From: Jacaranda mimosifolia
Taxonomy: Eukaryota > Streptophyta > Magnoliopsida > Lamiales > Bignoniaceae
Reading direction: 5' to 3'
DNA length: 64,000 nt
Assembly: GCA_018894105.1 (NCBI GenBank)
Contig: CM032121.1
Coordinates: forward strand, 39,588,230-39,652,229
Positions 23,240-35,639 of the stretch are shown here, in pieces. The notes below the pieces were generated by a model. The model had not been told where the DNA came from. It did no database searches and saw only the letters and a list, made by a program, of their open reading frames with translations. The number at the start of each line of letters is the position of its first letter. Within the stretch, counting starts at the first letter, position 1. Made by a program: the position numbers and the translations under genes.

Positions 23240-23399
23240 ACGACCTTAGTACTTGATGAGTTGATCAGTTTCATATGTAAAATCAGCAAAAGAAGAAGAA
23301 GAAGAATTGCTGCGTTTCTCCATTACTTCTCTCAACCGCTGCTTCAAATATTACCACTGTAGTGTATAATCGCATCCCGGAAAGCGAAAACTTTCTTCC
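23240..23399 (+). promoter_or_regulatory. Conserved CRK-1 proximal promoter/leader
   Basis: Shared by all four CRK units just before the ATG (also 30110-30262, 45065-45213, 63240-63379). It has CAGTTTCATATGTAAAA, a GAAGAAGAAG purine repeat, TTTCTCCATTACTTCTCTCA and ATATTACYACWGTAG. Its conservation next to the start suggests the promoter or 5' UTR; no experimental basis is available here. Confidence 0.5.
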
Positions 23400-26300
23400 A
23401 TGCATTTGTCAATCTCAAACTTCCCCCACCTACCATGGATCACCACTCTCATCTTCTTGACGACCCACGTTTTCCCAGATTCTTTATACGACCCGAGCTT
23501 TCCCAAAGACGGGCTATTCTGCGGCCACTCGCGGCTGCCGCCGAAAACCAGCTACATCCCTCTATTCGTGGGAGAAATGGAAGTTCTGTCGCAGCTCGTC
23601 GCGGCCAACGGCTCGGGTCACTCTGCTGTAAATTCAACTAATATCTCAATATACAGTTTGGGTCAATGCTTCGGCGATTTGCCTCAGATCGAGTGCAACC
23701 AGTGCTACGGCGCTAGCCGCACGCTCCTCTCCCGCTGCCTCCCCGCCATCTCCGGCCGCATTTTCCTCGATGGGTGTTTCCTCCGCTACGATAATTACAG
23801 CTTTTTCGGCGAAAGTGTCGACCCCGTTTGGGATGCGGTAAATTGCAGTAGCTCAGTGGGGGCGGGGAGTGGCGTAGATTTGAAATTCGGGAAGAATGTC
23901 GCAAAGCTTATCAGTGATGTGACGGCGAGTGCGGTGGTGAATGGGGGATACGCGGCGAGGGGAAATAAGGGCGTATTTGGATTGGGGCAGTGTTGGAATA
24001 CTGTGAGCGGGGAGGGGTGTAAGGCGTGTTTGGCGAAGGCGAGCAGAGAGGTGAGAGGGTGTTTGCCGAGCAGGGAAGGTCGGGCGTTGAATACTGGTTG
24101 CTATTTGAGGTATTCTACTGAGAAGTTCTTCTCTCATCACTCTCAGGAAATAAACCATAATTCCGGTGAGTTGGATTGTTTTTTCCTGTTTCAAGTTCTT
24201 TATCTTCTTGTTTCTTTGAGCTTGATCGGTGATCAGAATCTTGCTCAATATTGTTTTTTTTTGTTTATGATCAATGAGCTCTGTTTGGTGCCGTGCGTAT
24301 CTCCTTAATTTGAGTAAGTTTACGCTCTCCTTTTCTTCTTTTGAGTTTTTCTGCCTCAGTGCCTCTTGATCTTTTTGCCTGGGAATTCGTTTAGTTGATT
24401 TGAATTTGGTTGGGAGTAATTCTTTGACGAATCGAGTCAACGGGGTTTAGGTCAGGCTTTTGGATTAGCAGTGTCAGAAATGACCTAAAGACTGAAATCA
24501 CAGCAACGTTATTTTGGTCATTGGAAGGGATCCAAATGAAACCTTCTAATGCTCAAGTTAGAACTTGGGATCAGAAGGAACGTGGAAAGTAGAAAAGTAA
24601 GGTACCGTTTGGTTTCATTTCCACACCCCATTTTCACATTTTCTACTATTTTAGAAATAAAAACCATCACTTTTTACACATTTTTACCTAACATCATTTT
24701 CATTTTTATTTTCAAAACACATTCTCCAATAACCTATATATCTTCTCATTATAACTTATATATCTTCTCTCTCTTCTTCATTATTTCTATCTCTATCTAC
24801 CTACAACCTATTAAAACCAACATAATCATTATATTTCCAATATTTCATCCAAACACATTTTCATTTTCACATCAAATCACATAACTAATTTATTTCAAAA
24901 TGGAAATGCTAGAAACTCAAAATGGAAATGAAAATAAAACCAAACGGGGCCTAAGAGTAGGTTAGAAATGTAGAGAATTTAGGAAAGAATGTGTTACCTG
25001 GTAAATGTGGGGTATAGGGCTACTTATAATTACAGGCACTCGACCATGATTTATTGGGTGAGGTGAAAACATCTTATTTATACATATAGAGCTCAACCCA
25101 ATGGTTTGGATCAATTGAGGTTGGATTTGGATAAGTCGAGTTGGGTTTGACCCAGTTGGTGCGGATCTTACTCGTTTGACTATTTTGACCTTCTCCAATC
25201 ACCATTTTTTTATTTTTTATTTAATTGTGATGATCCGGGCTTTATCAGATATTGTTTATCTTTTTGCTGAATCTTACCTTCAGGTATAGTGGCTGAATTA
25301 ATAAACCTTTTCTTGTTACAGAGTGATTTTTTAATTTCTCACTTGGTGCATGTTGGTTTTTGTCATCTAACTATTAGTCATTGTTGTTTATGTGGTTATT
25401 GCAGTTAGAACATGGATATCTGTGGCAATTACTTTCTCAGTGGTGGCCTTCTGTATGCTCTGTCTCTTTGCTGGTTATGTGGCCTATGGAAGATGGAAAA
25501 AACGAAAACAAGGTATTTTTACCTGTAGAAAAAGGTTGATTTATAATACATGAACGCACATTAGGAACTCGTTAGGACTCAAATTTCTGATCTGACCTCC
25601 CATATTATGTGGGAAATTTATGCCAGTGAATTACATGCCACTCAACATACCTATAAAAAAATGTTGACAATAATCGAAAAAACATGGTACTAATGAATAA
25701 TGATATAATATCATTAACTTCAACTCCATGCAGACCGTAAGAATCTTGTTCATATTTCGTATTTCTACAACAAGTGCAATTTGAATTTCAAATACGAAAC
25801 CCTGGAGAAGGCCACAAATTATTTTGATCCTTCAAGAAAAGTAGGCCAAGGAGGAGGTGGTTCTGTGTACAGAGGAACCCTAACAAAGGGAAAAATTGTG
25901 GCTGTTAAAATGTTGTTCTTTAGCAATACCAGGGAATGGGTGGATGAGTTCTCCAATGAGGTAAACCTCATCAGTGGAATTGAGCATAAGAATCTCGTGA
26001 AGCTTCTGGGCTGCAGCATTGAAGGCCCTCAAAGTCTGCTGGTTTATGAATTTGTACCTAACAACAGCCTCGAATACTATCTCTTTGGTGGGTTTTTTTC
26101 TTTTTCTTTTTATTGATAGGAATAGTTTTCTTTCTATCTTTCTGCAAGAGTCCGAAACTTCTCCATATTCCGTTTGCAGATAAGAACAAGGTTAAGATTC
26201 TGAATTGGAAGGAGCGGTATAATATTATCGTTGGAATTGCTGAAGGGATTGCTTTCCTTCATGGGGGTTCCGAGTTCAGAATAATTCATCGGGACATCAA

Positions 26301-27091
26301 GTGCAGCAATATTCTTCTTGACGAGAATCTTGATCCCAAGATAGTGGATTTTGGTCTTGCTCGACGTTTTGCAGATGATAAAACTCATCTCAGCACAGCA
26401 ATTGCGGGCACATTGTAAGGAATTTTAATTTCTTTCAATATTTCGCAACTATGTATATAATTCTTTACTCATTCTGGAACAATTTAATTGTTGCGTGCAG
26501 AGGATATATGGCTCCTGAGTACCTAATAAAAGGACAGCTTACTGAGAAGGCCGATGTTTATAGTTTTGGTGTGGTGGTTCTTGAAATTGTGTGCGGTAGG
26601 AGGAACAATGCATCTCTCGGAGATTCTGGATCTCTTCTGCACACCGTAATTTCCTAACTTCCACTTCATTTATTTTTACTTCTAGTTACTATAAAAAAGT
26701 TAGGGACTTGCTATGAGAAAATGTAATAAAAATAGTTTTGTGACTATAGCTATAAATTATACCTAATTTTCATAGCAAATATAATTTTTTTTAAATTGTA
26801 AGCAAAAAAGGTTATTAACATTCAATCCATGTTTTTGCACGTCCGAAGCGCAACAAATTAAATATGCATTATCCATGAAATAATTAATATATATATAAGA
26901 AAAATAATCATCATGTAAGGATTGGTCATGGCTAGTGCTAGAACACCTACTTTGAATTTGATTAGATTAATTTCACAATTAAAATTATGAACTTTTAGCA
27001 TCAGCTATGACCATTTGTGGTGAGTACCTTATATAGAAATAACACAACCATGTACTTAAATACTTGTTGCTCATTATCTTTAGAAAAATTA

Positions 27092-27122
<31 letters not shown>

Positions 27123-27533
27123 AAGTAATCATCAGCTACGAATTAATCATAGTTAGCATTAAAGCATCTACTTTAAGTCAACTTCATAATTAAAGTCACG
27201 AACTTTTAGCATTAGCAATGGCCCTTTATTTTTATGGTGAGTACCATATACTGAAAAACACAATCATTTACTCGGATAATTGTTGCTTAGTCTTGTTGTT
27301 TTTGGCTTCAGATTTGGAAGCTGTACAAGACGGACAAGTTGATGGAAACAGTTGATCCTTGTTTGAACGGTGATTTTCCAGCAATAGAGGCGTCAAAGGT
27401 GTTGAGAATTGGACTTTTGTGCGCGCAGGGATCCGTAGCTGAGAGACCATCAATGGCGGAAGCTGTCCGGATGCTTACGGATGAAAATTGTGAAATCCCA
27501 GAGCCAAATCCACCGGCTTTTTTTAAAATCTAG
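23400..27533 (+). CDS. Cysteine-rich receptor-like kinase CRK-1 (CRK42-like)
   Basis: Plasma-membrane receptor-like kinase. Exons: 23400-24165, 25405-25512, 25734-26087, 26180-26414, 26501-26645 and 27312-27533, all GT/AG, 1830 nt, 609 aa. Signal peptide at about 1-28. Two DUF26 domains each carry C-x8-C-x2-C ([26 protein letters not shown]). One TM segment (about 259-283) is followed by RWKKRKQ. The kinase has the glycine loop [12 protein letters not shown] (328-339), VAVK with K350, HRDIKCSN with D448, DFG D466 and YMAPEYL, so it is an RD kinase with all catalytic residues. V465 replaces the usual Ala before DFG. Exon 1 is much more GC-rich than the kinase exons. The start Met opens the signal peptide. 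CRK-2 is a near-identical tandem copy. Ligand and pathway are not shown by sequence; CRKs generally act in defence, redox and stress signalling. The CRK42 link rests on gene order. Confidence 0.93.
24601..24951. mobile_element. MITE family M2 in CRK-1 intron 1, TAA target duplication
   Basis: The ends are GGTACCGTTTGGTTTCATTT and, inverted, GGCCCCGTTTGGTTTTATTT, with TAA on both sides (24598-24600, 24952-24954). CRK-2 has the empty site in the matching intron near 31525. The element is not in CRK-3 at this place. Confidence 0.88.
25540..25665 (-). mobile_element. SINE-like tRNA-derived insert in CRK intron 2 (CRK-1 copy)
   Basis: On the minus strand the shared intron sequence has a box A-like TAGCTCATTGG (clearest in CRK-3) and a box B-like GTTTGAATCC about 55 nt later. 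It is present at the same place in CRK-2 (about 32092-32210) and CRK-3 (about 48300-48415), so it predates the duplications. Borders are approximate. Confidence 0.5.
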
Positions 27534-28456
27534 TGCCCATTGAATAATTTATAAGTCCCAACACATTTTCATACATAAATCTGCAGATGAGCAATCTAAC
27601 ATCATGATAACATTAAATATGTATTCAGTAATTTGATATATAGTATGATATGATGTTTCTATAAATCAAAATCATGGAAACATTAATTTGCGAGATTAGT
27701 AAGTGAAAGTAGATATGGAGTTGGATGATACAGTTTTTGTTTTCTGTATTCTCTCTTCGAGGTTTATTTATTTTCCAAAACTGGCAACACTTTCAAGAGT
27801 TACGCTTGAGTCTTTGGAAATTTAATTTAATTTTTTTTAGCAATTTGTACATTATTTATAAATCAAAATAATTTATATATTTTATTTTGTTGGATATTTT
27901 ATTTATTATTTTGTATTATTAATAAATGTAAATAAATAAATATTTTTGAAAATAAAATATTTGATTGTGCATTGTGTACATGTTTTTTTTTTGGTGGGGG
28001 GGGGGGGGGGGGGTTATATTATACATGTTTTGTGCTACCTGATGAGATATAAGCAATGGTATAGATACAAAATGAAGTTGTGTATTGTTATTATTATAAT
28101 TTGTTGAATGTTCAATTGATCTAGTGGCATTGCCCTCTTAATTACATGTTTCAAGTTCAAGATTTTAATCCCCATATATGTTAGTTTGCGTGCATGTATA
28201 AAATATTAGAAAAAAATTAAACTCTTTCTTGAAGCAATGATGTGTGGTAAGAAAACCAAGAACCCAAAATATTCAAGATTGAATCATTAATATAAAAGAT
28301 TAACGTGAGTTAACAATTTTATTCAAACGGTCAATAATTGTACTCAAATTGGTTCTCCATTTATTGTTAGCGTACTCAATGAATGAGATACTTATTTATC
28401 AATCAAATTATTGTTTGAAACTTTAAAGCAATTATATATCGATAAAGCATATACAA
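27534..28456 (+). repeat. Downstream-block copy D1 (after CRK-1)
   Basis: 3' flank of CRK-1, matching 33957-34887, 40655-42930 and 19980-20780. It includes the AAACTGGCAACACTTT region and a tRNA-like SINE relic near 28105-28190. No gene is seen. Confidence 0.65.
27993..28013. repeat. Long G homopolymer
   Basis: A run of about 18 G after TGG. The sister copy at about 34430-34446 has a similar run, while D0 has GGGG and 42100 has TG repeats. Runs this long are prone to slippage and base-calling error. Confidence 0.8.
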
Positions 28457-29160
28457 TGATTGTCCGATAACTTGATATTAACAAATATCCTTTCTGATTG
28501 TGAGGAGAATGAAGAGCTTCTTGTTCTAAAGTACCTTATTTTAATGCAACTGGAGCTCTTATATATCTTGTTAATTGTACAACACCTGATATATCATTTA
28601 CTATAAATGTTTTAGTAAGATTTAGTTCTTCTACCATACGACAATATTAGAATGGTGAAATTGATGTGCTGCAAATTTGATCGAATGAAAATGCTGCAGA
28701 TTCTTTACCAAGGCACTATTGACTAAAACATTGAAAAGTTGGTTAAAGGAATTGTAATGCCTTGGCTTGAAGATCTCAATTAATGTTCTCAACAAGGGGA
28801 GTTAGTCCATCATTAAACATTTTGAATGATGTATTCTTTTTCCTTCACTAGGATTTTTTCTCACTGGATGTTTTTCTAGTGAAGTTTTAACAAGGCATGT
28901 TTTCTGTGTAATGGACATCTATGGGGGAGTGTTATGAAATTATTGGATATGGATGTCCATTTGTATTTTCAATTCATATCAATCTTCCTTAAAAATTTTA
29001 ATCCCTTTAATTCATGTATTGTATTTAAATAATCATTCAAGAATCTCACATTTTGTAACTTTATAAATTGGAGGATTTGGTACCTCATTTGACGTAACTT
29101 ACTAAAACTTATTGAAAAGTTTATAATACAAAAACATCAACGAATTCCTGGTTATATTTC
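28457..29160 (+). pseudogene. Ty1/copia fragment, copy 2 (RT, RNase H end, PPT, LTR)
   Basis: RT remnant (near 28540-28620), RNase H end (near 28690-28715), polypurine tract ATGGGGGAG ending at 28929, then LTR start TGTTATGAAATTATTGG at 28930. The internal deletion between RT and RNase H is the same as in the other copies. The 5' part of the element is missing. Confidence 0.7.
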
Positions 29161-29209
29161 TTTGTTTTCTTTTTTTTTTTTTCATTATATTTCCTATTTT
29201 TAGTTAGTC

Positions 29210-29745
29210 AAATTTAATCATTTTGACATAGTTTCATAATAATTATTTTATTATACGGCAAATATAACATTAAGAGGAGACAATTGTTTTGCTATTTACC
29301 CTTATTAATTTCACACAAGAATTTTTATTACCAAATAGTTATCACCAATGTGGACACATAGTAGGAACACATGACTAAAATAAAGTAACTGAAGTACAAC
29401 TTTTCCGGTTTTGATGCATAAATCAAATCATCTTTCTTTAATTACTAATAATGATGGGTCCATTGCTCAACTAATATGGTATAATTTACTATCTTTGTTG
29501 GGTGACATTTGCAACTTATTCAACACTTGCAATAAAAACTATTGGTAGGAGGAAAGAAAAATATTTAGACTTTGATTTTGGCACCAATTACATAATGAGT
29601 TAAAACACTGCGAGGTTGGTAGATGATTGAAAAACTAATGACACATAAGTTCTTCAATTGAAGCAGCAGCAGCAAAAAAAGGGAAATGGCGTTGATTTTT
29701 AGTTTATTTATACATACAAATATTAAAACTCAGAACGATTCAAAT
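29210..29745 (+). repeat. Upstream-block copy U2 (before CRK-2)
   Basis: Parallel to 21840-22560 but without the SINE, so it shows the empty SINE site near 29446. No coding signal. Confidence 0.7.
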
Positions 29746-29749
29746 GGTC

Positions 29750-30029
29750 GGTTTGATTTCATTTTCATCATTTTTAAAATTTAAAAAATGAGTAAGTGAA
29801 AATGAGTTTGTATTTGGATGAATTGTTAGAAAAATAATGATTATGTTGATTTTAATAAATTGTAAGTGGAGAGAGATAAAAATAAAGGAATAGAGGGAGA
29901 ATATATATAGGTTATTGGAGAATGTGTTTTGAAAATAAAAATAAAAATGATATTGTGTGAAAATATATGAAAAATAATGTGTTTTATTTTTGAAATAATA
30001 AAAAATGTGAAAATGAAACCAAGCGGGCT
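29750..30029. mobile_element. MITE family M2 upstream of CRK-2
   Basis: The ends GGTTTGATTTCATTTTC and, inverted, GCCCGCTTGGTTTCATTTTC are M2-type. The interior keeps the family words GTGTTTTGAAAATAAAAAT and TAATGATTATGTTG. The outermost bases are eroded. Confidence 0.7.
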
Positions 30030-30262
30030 TCACACTGTTTATTTAAATTTAATGTTCATTGTGAATCACAATCCTTACATTTTAAGTCTGAAAAAGAAGA
30101 AGAAGTCGACGACATTACTTGATGAGTTGACCAGTTTCATATGTAAAATCAGCAGCAGAAGAAGAAGAATTGCTGCGTTTCTCCATTACTTCTCTCAACT
30201 GCTGCTTCAAATATTACCACTGTAGCGTATGATCGCATCCCAGAAAGCGAAAACTTTCTTAC

Positions 30263-33200
30263 ATGCATTTGTTACTCTCAAACTTCCCTCACCTACCATG
30301 GATCACCACTCTCATCTTCTTGACGACCTATGTTTTCCCATATTCTTTATCCGACCCGAGAATTTCCAAAGCCGGGCTATTCTGCGGCAACTCGCTGCCG
30401 CCGCCAAACACCAGCTACATCCCTCTATTCATGGGAGAAATGGAAGTTGTGTCGCAGCTCGTCACGGCCAACGGCTCGGGTCACTATGCTGTAAATTCAA
30501 CTAATATCTCAATATACGGTTTGGGTCATTGCTTCGGCGATTTGCCTCAGAACGAGTGCACCCAGTGTTACGCCGCTAGCCGCACGCTCGTCACCCGCTG
30601 CCTCCCCGCCATCTCCGGCCGGATTTTCCTCGACGGGTGCTTCCTCCGATACGATAATTACAACTTTTTCAACGAAAGCGTCGATTCCGTTTGGGATACG
30701 GTGAATTGCAGTAGCTCAGTGGGGGCGGCGAGTGGGGTAGATTTGAAATTCGGGAAGAATGTGACGCAGCTGATCAGTAATGTGACGGCGAGTGCGGTGG
30801 TGAATGGGGGGTTTGCGGTGAGGGGGGATAAGGGCGTGTTTGGATTGGCGGAGTGTTGGAATACTGTCAGCACGGAGGGGTGTAGGGCGTGTTTGGCGAA
30901 GGCGAGCAGAGAGATTAGTGGGTGTTTGCCTAGCAGGGAAGGTCGGGCGTTGAATACTGGTTGCTATTTGAGGTATTCTACTGAGAAGTTCTTCTCTGAT
31001 CAGTCTCAGGAAATCAACCATAATTCTGGTGAGTTGGATTATTTTTTTCCCTTTCAAGTTCTTTATCTATCTTCTTGTTTCTTTGAGCTTGATCAGTGAT
31101 CAGAATCTTGTTCAATAGTGGGTTTTTTCGTTTACGATCAATGAGTTCTGTTTGGTGCCGTGCGTATGTCCTTAATTTGAGTAAGTTTACACTCTCCTTC
31201 TCTTCTTTTGAGTTCTTCTGCCTCAGTGCCTCTTGATCTTTTTGCCTGGGAATTCTTTTAGTTGATTTGGATTCGTCAGACTTTTGATTGCTTAATGAAT
31301 TTGATAGTTGTCTTTTATATTCCACTTGATTTGGGTTGGAGTAATCCTTTACTGAATTAAGTCTGTGGGATCTAGATCAGGTTTTCGGATTAGCAATGTC
31401 AGAAATGACCTGAAGACTGAAATCACAGCAACGTTGTTTTGGTCAATGCAAGGGATTTCAAGGAAACCTTCTAATGCTCGATTTAGATCATGGGATCGAG
31501 AAGGAACGTGGAAAGTGTAAAAATAAGAGTAAGTTAAAAATATAGAGAATTTAGGAACCTAGTAAATGTGGGGTCCAGGGGCTATTTATAGTTAATGAAA
31601 CTTGATCACCATTCACCGGGTGCCGTGGCAATATCTTGGAGCTCAATCCAATAATTGGGATCAATTGAGGTCTAGTTCGGATAAGTTGGGTCAGATTCCA
31701 CCCAGTTCTGTGATGGGCAGATCTTACTAGTTTGAAGTGCTTTTGACTTTTGACCTTCCCCGATCACCATTTTTGATCTTTTAGTTAATTGTGATGATTT
31801 GGGCTTTGTTAGATATTGTGTGCTTTTGCTTAATATTTTCTTCAGGTGTAGTGGCTTGCTTGGAAGGTTTATTTTCTTAACTTTTACTTGTTACAGAGTG
31901 ATTTTTTAATATTTCTCATCATGCTGTTACTCATTGTTGTTATATGGTCATTGCAGATAGACCATTGATATGTGTGGCAATTACTTTATCAGTGGTGGCC
32001 TTCTGTATGCTCTGTGTCTTTGCTGGTTATGTAGCCTATGGAAGATGGAGAAAACGAAAACAAGGTATTTTTACCCGTAGAAAAAGTTTGATTTAAAATA
32101 CACGCGCGCACATTAGAAACCCGTCAGGGTTCAAACTCCTAACCTCCTATATTATGTGCGAATTTGTGCTATTGAACTATATGCCACCAACATACTTGTA
32201 AAAAAATGTTGACAATAATCAAAACGGTGTGGTTCGAATGATAATGATATAATATCATTAACTTCAACTCCATGCAGAACGTAAGAATCTTGTCCAGATT
32301 TCGTATTTCTACAACAAGTGCAATTTGAATTTCAAATATGAAACCCTGGAGAAGGCCACAAATTATTTTGATCCTTCAAGAAAAGTAGGCCAAGGAGGAG
32401 GTGGTTCTGTGTACAGAGGAACCCTAACAAAGGGAAAAACAGTGGCTGTTAAAATGTTGTTCTTTAGCAATACCAGGGACTGGGTGGATGAGTTCTCCAA
32501 TGAGGTAAACCTCATCAGTGGAATTGAGCATAAGAATCTTGTGAAGCTTTTGGGCTGCAGCATTGAAGGCCCTCAAAGTCTGCTGGTTTATGAATTTGTA
32601 CCTAACAACAGCCTTGAATACTATCTCTTTGGTGGGTTTTCTTTCTTTCTTTTTTTTATTGATAGGAATTGTTTTCTTTCTATCTTTCTACAAGAGTCTG
32701 ATAAATTGTCCATTTTCCCTTTGCAGATAAGAACAAGGTTAAAATTTTGAATTGGAAGGAGCGGTATAATATTATCGTTGGAATTGCTGAAGGGATTGCT
32801 TTCCTTCATGGGAGTTCGGAGTTCAGAATAATTCATCGGGACATCAAGTGCAGCAATATTCTTCTTGACGAGAATCTTGATCCAAAGATAGCGGATTTTG
32901 GTCTTGCTCGACGTTTCACAGATGATAAAACTCATCTCAGCACAGGAATTGCAGGCACACTGTAAGGAGTTTTATTTTCTTTCAGTATTTCACAACTATG
33001 CATATAATTCTTTACTCATTCAAGAGGAATTTGATTGTTGCGTGCAGAGGATACATGGCTCCTGAGTACCTAATAAAAGGACAACTTACTGAGAAGGCCG
33101 ACGTTTATAGTTTTGGTGTGGTGGTTCTTGAAATTGTGCGCGGTAGGAGGAATAATGCATCTCTCGGAGATTCTGGATCTCTTTTGCACACCGTAACTTC

Positions 33201-33956
33201 CTAACTTCCACTCCATTTATTTTTACTTCTAGTTACTATAGAAAAATTAGGGATCTACTATGAGAAAATGTCATAAAAATAGTTTTGCAACTATAGCTAT
33301 AAATTATACCAAATTTTCATAGCAAATATAATTTTTTAAAATTGTAAGCAAAAAAGGTTATTAACATTCAATCTGTATTTTTGCACGTTCGAAGCAAAAC
33401 AAATTAAAATTATGAACTTTTAACATCAACGACGACCATCTGTAGTGAGCACCATATACTGAAAAAACAGTCATGTACTTGAATACTTGTTGCTCATTAT
33501 CTTTAGAAAAGTTAATATACATGTTATATACATAAAAAGTAATCATCACCTACGAATTAATCATAGCTAGTATTAAAGCTTCTACTTTAAGTCAATTTCA
33601 TAATTAAAGTTACGAACTTTTAGCATTAGCTATGATCCTTTATTTTTATAGTGAGTAAGTACCATATACTGAAAAACAAAACACAATCATTCACTCGGAT
33701 ACTCGATGCTTAATCTTGTTGTTTTTGGATTCAGGTTTGGAAGCTCTACAAGACAGATAAATTGATAGAAACAGTTGATCCTTCTTTGAACGGTGATTTT
33801 CCAGCAACAGAGGCATCAAAATTGTTGAGAACTGGGCTTTTGTGCGCGCAGGGATCTGTAGCTGAGAGACCATCAATGGCGGAAGTTGTCCGGATGCTTG
33901 CGGATGAAAATTGTGAAATCCCAGAGCCAAATCCGCCGGCATTTTTTAAAATCTAG
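30263..33956 (+). CDS. Cysteine-rich receptor-like kinase CRK-2 (CRK42-like)
   Basis: Tandem copy of CRK-1 with the same exon lengths: 30263-31028, 31957-32064, 32278-32631, 32727-32961, 33048-33192 and 33735-33956 (1830 nt, 609 aa). It has a signal peptide and two DUF26 domains with C-x8-C-x2-C ([26 protein letters not shown]). A TM segment comes before RWRKRKQ. The kinase has [24 protein letters not shown], the usual ADFG and YMAPEYL. All catalytic residues are present and every intron keeps GT/AG, so this is likely a functional RD receptor kinase. Differences from CRK-1 concentrate in the ectodomain (for example NFFNESVDS against SFFGESVDP), while exon 3 is almost identical. Its intron 1 lacks the MITE found in CRK-1. 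Ligand unknown. Confidence 0.93.
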
Positions 33957-34887
33957 TGCCCATTGAAAAATTTATATATCCCAACGCATTTTCACACATA
34001 ATTCTGCAGATGAGCAATCTAACATCATGAGAATGTTTTGTTGATATTGTTAACCGATTAAATATGTATTAAATGAATTAATATATATCATGATATGATG
34101 TTTCTATAAATCAAAATTATGGAAACATTAATTTACGAAATTAGTAAGTAAAACCAGATATGGAGTGAGATGATACAGTTTTTGTTTTCCCTATTCTCTC
34201 TTTCGAGCTTTCTTTATTTTCCAAAACGGGCAACACTTTTTAGAGTTGCTCTAGAGTCCTTGGAAATTTAATTTAATTTTTTTTTAACTTTTTAGCAATT
34301 TGTACATTATTTATAAATCAAAATAATTTATATATTTTGTTTTATTGGATATTTTATTTATTATTTTGTATTATTAATAAATGTAAATATATAAATATTT
34401 TTGAAAATAAAATATTTGATTTTTGTTGGTGGGGGGGGGGGGGGGTTACAATATACATGTTTTGTGCTACCTGATGAGATAGGCTCTAGTATAGATCCAA
34501 AATGAAGTTGTGTATTGTTATTATTATAATTCGTTGAATATTCAAGTGATTTAGTGGCATTGCCCCTCTTAATTACATGTTTCAAGTTCAAGGTTTTAAT
34601 CCTCATAAATTTTAGTTTGCGTACATGTATAAAATATTGAAAAAAATTAAACTCATTCTTGAAGCAATGGTGTATAGTAAGAAAACCAAGAACCCAAAAT
34701 ATTGGAGATTGAATCATAAATATAAAAGGTTAACATGAGTTAATAATTGTATTCAAACGGTCAAAAATTGTACTCAAATTGGTCGTCCATTTATCGTTAG
34801 TGTACTCAATGAATGAGATACTTATTTATCAATCAAATTACTATTTGAAACTTTAAAGCAATTATAAATCAATAAAGCATATACAAC
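33957..34887 (+). repeat. Downstream-block copy D2 (after CRK-2)
   Basis: Parallel to D1, including a G homopolymer near 34430-34446 and the tRNA-like relic near 34530-34615. No gene is seen. Confidence 0.65.
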
Positions 34888-35590
34888 GATTGTCCGATAA
34901 CTTGATATTAACAAAAATCCTTTTTGATTGTGAGAAGAGAATGAAGAGCTTCTTGTTCTGAAGTACCTTATTTTAATGCAATTGGAGTCTTATATATCTT
35001 GTGAATTGTACAAGACTTGATATATCATTCATTGTAAATGCATTAGTAAGATTTAGTTCTTCTCTCATATGATAATATTAGAATGGTGAAATTGATGTGC
35101 TACAAATTCGATCAAGTGAAAATGCTGCAGATCTCTTTATCAAGGCACTACTAACTGAAACATTGAAAAGTTGGTTAAAGGAATTGTAATGCCTTGGCTT
35201 GAAGATCTCAATTAATGTTCTCAACACGGAAAGTTAGTCCATCATTAAACATTTTGAATGGTGTATTCTTTTTCCTTTACTTGGATTTTTTTTTCTCACT
35301 GGATCTTTTTCTACTGAGGTTTTAACAAGGCATATTTTTTGTGTAATAGACATCTAGAGGGGAGTGTTACGAAATTATTGGATATGGATGTCTATTTGTA
35401 TTTTTAACCCATATCAATCTTCCTTAAAATTTTTAATCCCTATAATTCATGTATTGTATTTAAATTATCATTCAAGAATCTCACATTTAGTAACTTTATA
35501 AATCGGAGGGTTTGGTACTTCATTTGACGTAACTTACTGAAACTTATTGAAAAGTTTATAATACAAAGGCATCAATGAATTCTTGGTTAT
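34888..35590 (+). pseudogene. Ty1/copia fragment, copy 3
   Basis: Same internally deleted structure as copy 2. The RNase H end is near 35125-35150, GAGGGGAG runs up to the LTR start TGTTACGAAATTATTGG at about 35366, and the LTR-like words continue to about 35560. Confidence 0.65.
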
Positions 35591-35639
35591 ATTTCTTTGT
35601 TTTCTTTTCTTTCAATATATTTCATATTTTTAGTTAGTC

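Noticed and set aside
23435..23641. Overlapping second-frame open frame in CRK exon 1 ([10 protein letters not shown] start), also at 30229-30504, 45249-45446 and 63415-63621
   Set aside because: It survives in all copies because the DNA is GC-rich and closely related. The codon pattern follows the DUF26 frame, which holds the conserved cysteines.
23853..24440. Long minus-strand open frame opposite CRK-1 exon 1 and intron 1
   Set aside because: Antisense shadow of a GC-rich exon; low-complexity Arg/Lys composition and no domain.
24549..24884. Open frames in AT-rich IFIF/ISIY-type sequence, also 29740-30033, 43640-43897, 48939-49172 and 60778-61047
   Set aside because: They are M2 MITE interiors read as protein; composition is low-complexity and they recur only with the element.
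27993..28013. G-quadruplex or regulatory G tract
   Set aside because: A single uninterrupted homopolymer that varies between sister copies; more likely slippage or base-calling noise.
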